This document shows positions 63,620 through 64,000 of a DNA stretch of 64,000 nucleotides, one piece after another. Where the stretch lies: NCBI GenBank assembly GCA_003288255.1, contig CP026600.1, positions 744,001-808,000 of the forward strand, given 5' to 3'. How positions within the stretch are numbered: the first letter of the stretch is position 1; every line of letters starts with the position of its first letter. A program made the position numbers and the translations under genes. Under the pieces are notes generated by a model. That model saw only the letters and a program-made list of their open reading frames with translations, searched no databases and was not told the origin of the DNA. This stretch comes from Clostridiaceae bacterium 14S0207 (lineage in GTDB: Bacteria; Bacillota; Clostridia; Clostridiales; Clostridiaceae).

Positions 63620-64000
63620 ATGAATAATAAAGTTATAAGAAAAGTAGTATCATTATTAGCAATTGTTTGTATAGGACTTTTAGGAGGATGTTCATCAAAA
63701 GGGAATGAAGAAGTAAAAGAGGTTTCTATGAATACAATAGTAGAAAAGGTAAAAGGTGCAACAGATAGTAAAATGTTTATGGAAGAAAAAGAAGAAGGTT
63801 TAGAGAGATTCTATGACATCAAAAAAGATGATATAGAAGAATTTGCATTATTTTTACCTTCTAAAAATATTCAAGCAAATGAAATAGCTATTTTAAAATT
63901 AAAATCTTCTGAAGATGTAGAAAAAATAAAAGAAAAAATTAATAAAAGAATCGAAGATCAATCTAATGCATTTAAGCAATATATTCCAGAACAATATGAT
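63620..64000 (+). CDS. DUF4358 lipoprotein (partial, runs off the right edge)
   Basis: At least 127 residues, with the end outside the window. Lipoprotein signal MNNKVIRKVVSLLAIVCIGLLGGCSS with lipobox LGGC (shown in part). The mature part has TDSKMFMEEKEEGLERFYDI and IEEFALFLPSKNIQANEIAILKLKSSEDVE (in part), the DUF4358 pattern. It would sit on the outer face of the membrane. AAGGAGGAGC precedes the ATG. It follows the SGNH hydrolase by about 60 bp in the same direction and could be part of one surface-related unit. Confidence 0.85.
   Translation, partial: MNNKVIRKVVSLLAIVCIGLLGGCSSKGNEEVKEVSMNTIVEKVKGATDSKMFMEEKEEGLERFYDIKKDDIEEFALFLPSKNIQANEIAILKLKSSEDVEKIKEKINKRIEDQSNAFKQYIPEQYD

Overview
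The window is a low-GC, AT-rich chromosomal segment of a spore-forming anaerobic Firmicute, most likely Clostridium sensu stricto. The signs are an electron-bifurcating [FeFe]-hydrogenase operon, GerA/SpoVAF-type and SPOCS-type spore proteins, strong AGGAGG ribosome sites, U-rich intrinsic terminators and clostridial riboswitch layouts. The insertion sequences and pseudogenes would suit a C. botulinum group III / C. novyi-like genome, but species cannot be fixed from the sequence alone.

Layout. 1-6.1 kb: end of a MATE exporter, an unknown membrane protein, then the three-gene bifurcating hydrogenase operon (NuoE-like, NuoF-like, FeFe catalytic subunit). 6.3-10 kb: a small unknown gene, two initiator tRNA genes in a 121-bp direct duplication that brackets dinB, and an ISLre2-type insertion sequence with terminal repeats and an 8-bp target duplication. 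10-11.6 kb: a TPP riboswitch with terminator controlling a frameshifted tenA and the thiamine transporter thiT. 11.8-18.3 kb: an ABC transporter pair, a DUF1002 secreted protein, two SPOCS-like spore-surface proteins and a flavodoxin-like reductase. 18.6-20.3 kb: a second insertion sequence (YREK-type DDE transposase). 20.4-30 kb: a split DUF318 permease pair, MBL and VOC enzymes, a secreted unknown, an HMA-like protein without its metal motif, a D-2-hydroxyacid dehydrogenase, aspartate ammonia-lyase, a CPA2 antiporter and a GerA-family germination protein. 30-32.9 kb: the metNIQ methionine transporter on the minus strand, preceded by two complete SAM-I riboswitch/terminator units in tandem. 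32.9-36.4 kb: a Fur-box-controlled heterodimeric ABC transporter. 36.8-42.9 kb: an orphan HIRAN-domain protein, catalase, a GntP permease, a DUF1540 protein and a ferritin-like protein. 43-47.9 kb: an EamA transporter and the biotin operon bioY-bioB-bioD-bioA under a BirA-type operator. 47.9-53 kb: a secreted cysteine phytase/PTP-like phosphatase and a MarR-regulated heterodimeric multidrug exporter with a clear palindromic operator. 53.3-57 kb: a small zinc-ribbon protein and a large propeller-type sensor kinase. 57.1-60 kb: a gene graveyard with an IS5-like element. 60-64 kb: an SDR, a DEAD-box RNA helicase, an SGNH hydrolase and the start of a DUF4358 lipoprotein.

Regulation is unusually readable here: TPP, two SAM-I, Fur, BirA and MarR control sites can each be paired with a matching transport or synthesis operon. 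Three genes (the ISLre2 transposase, tenA, the IS5-like transposase) are each broken by a single-base change in a homopolymer run. These could be real pseudogenes, slippage sites or assembly errors. No CRISPR array, restriction system, prophage or toxin gene was seen.
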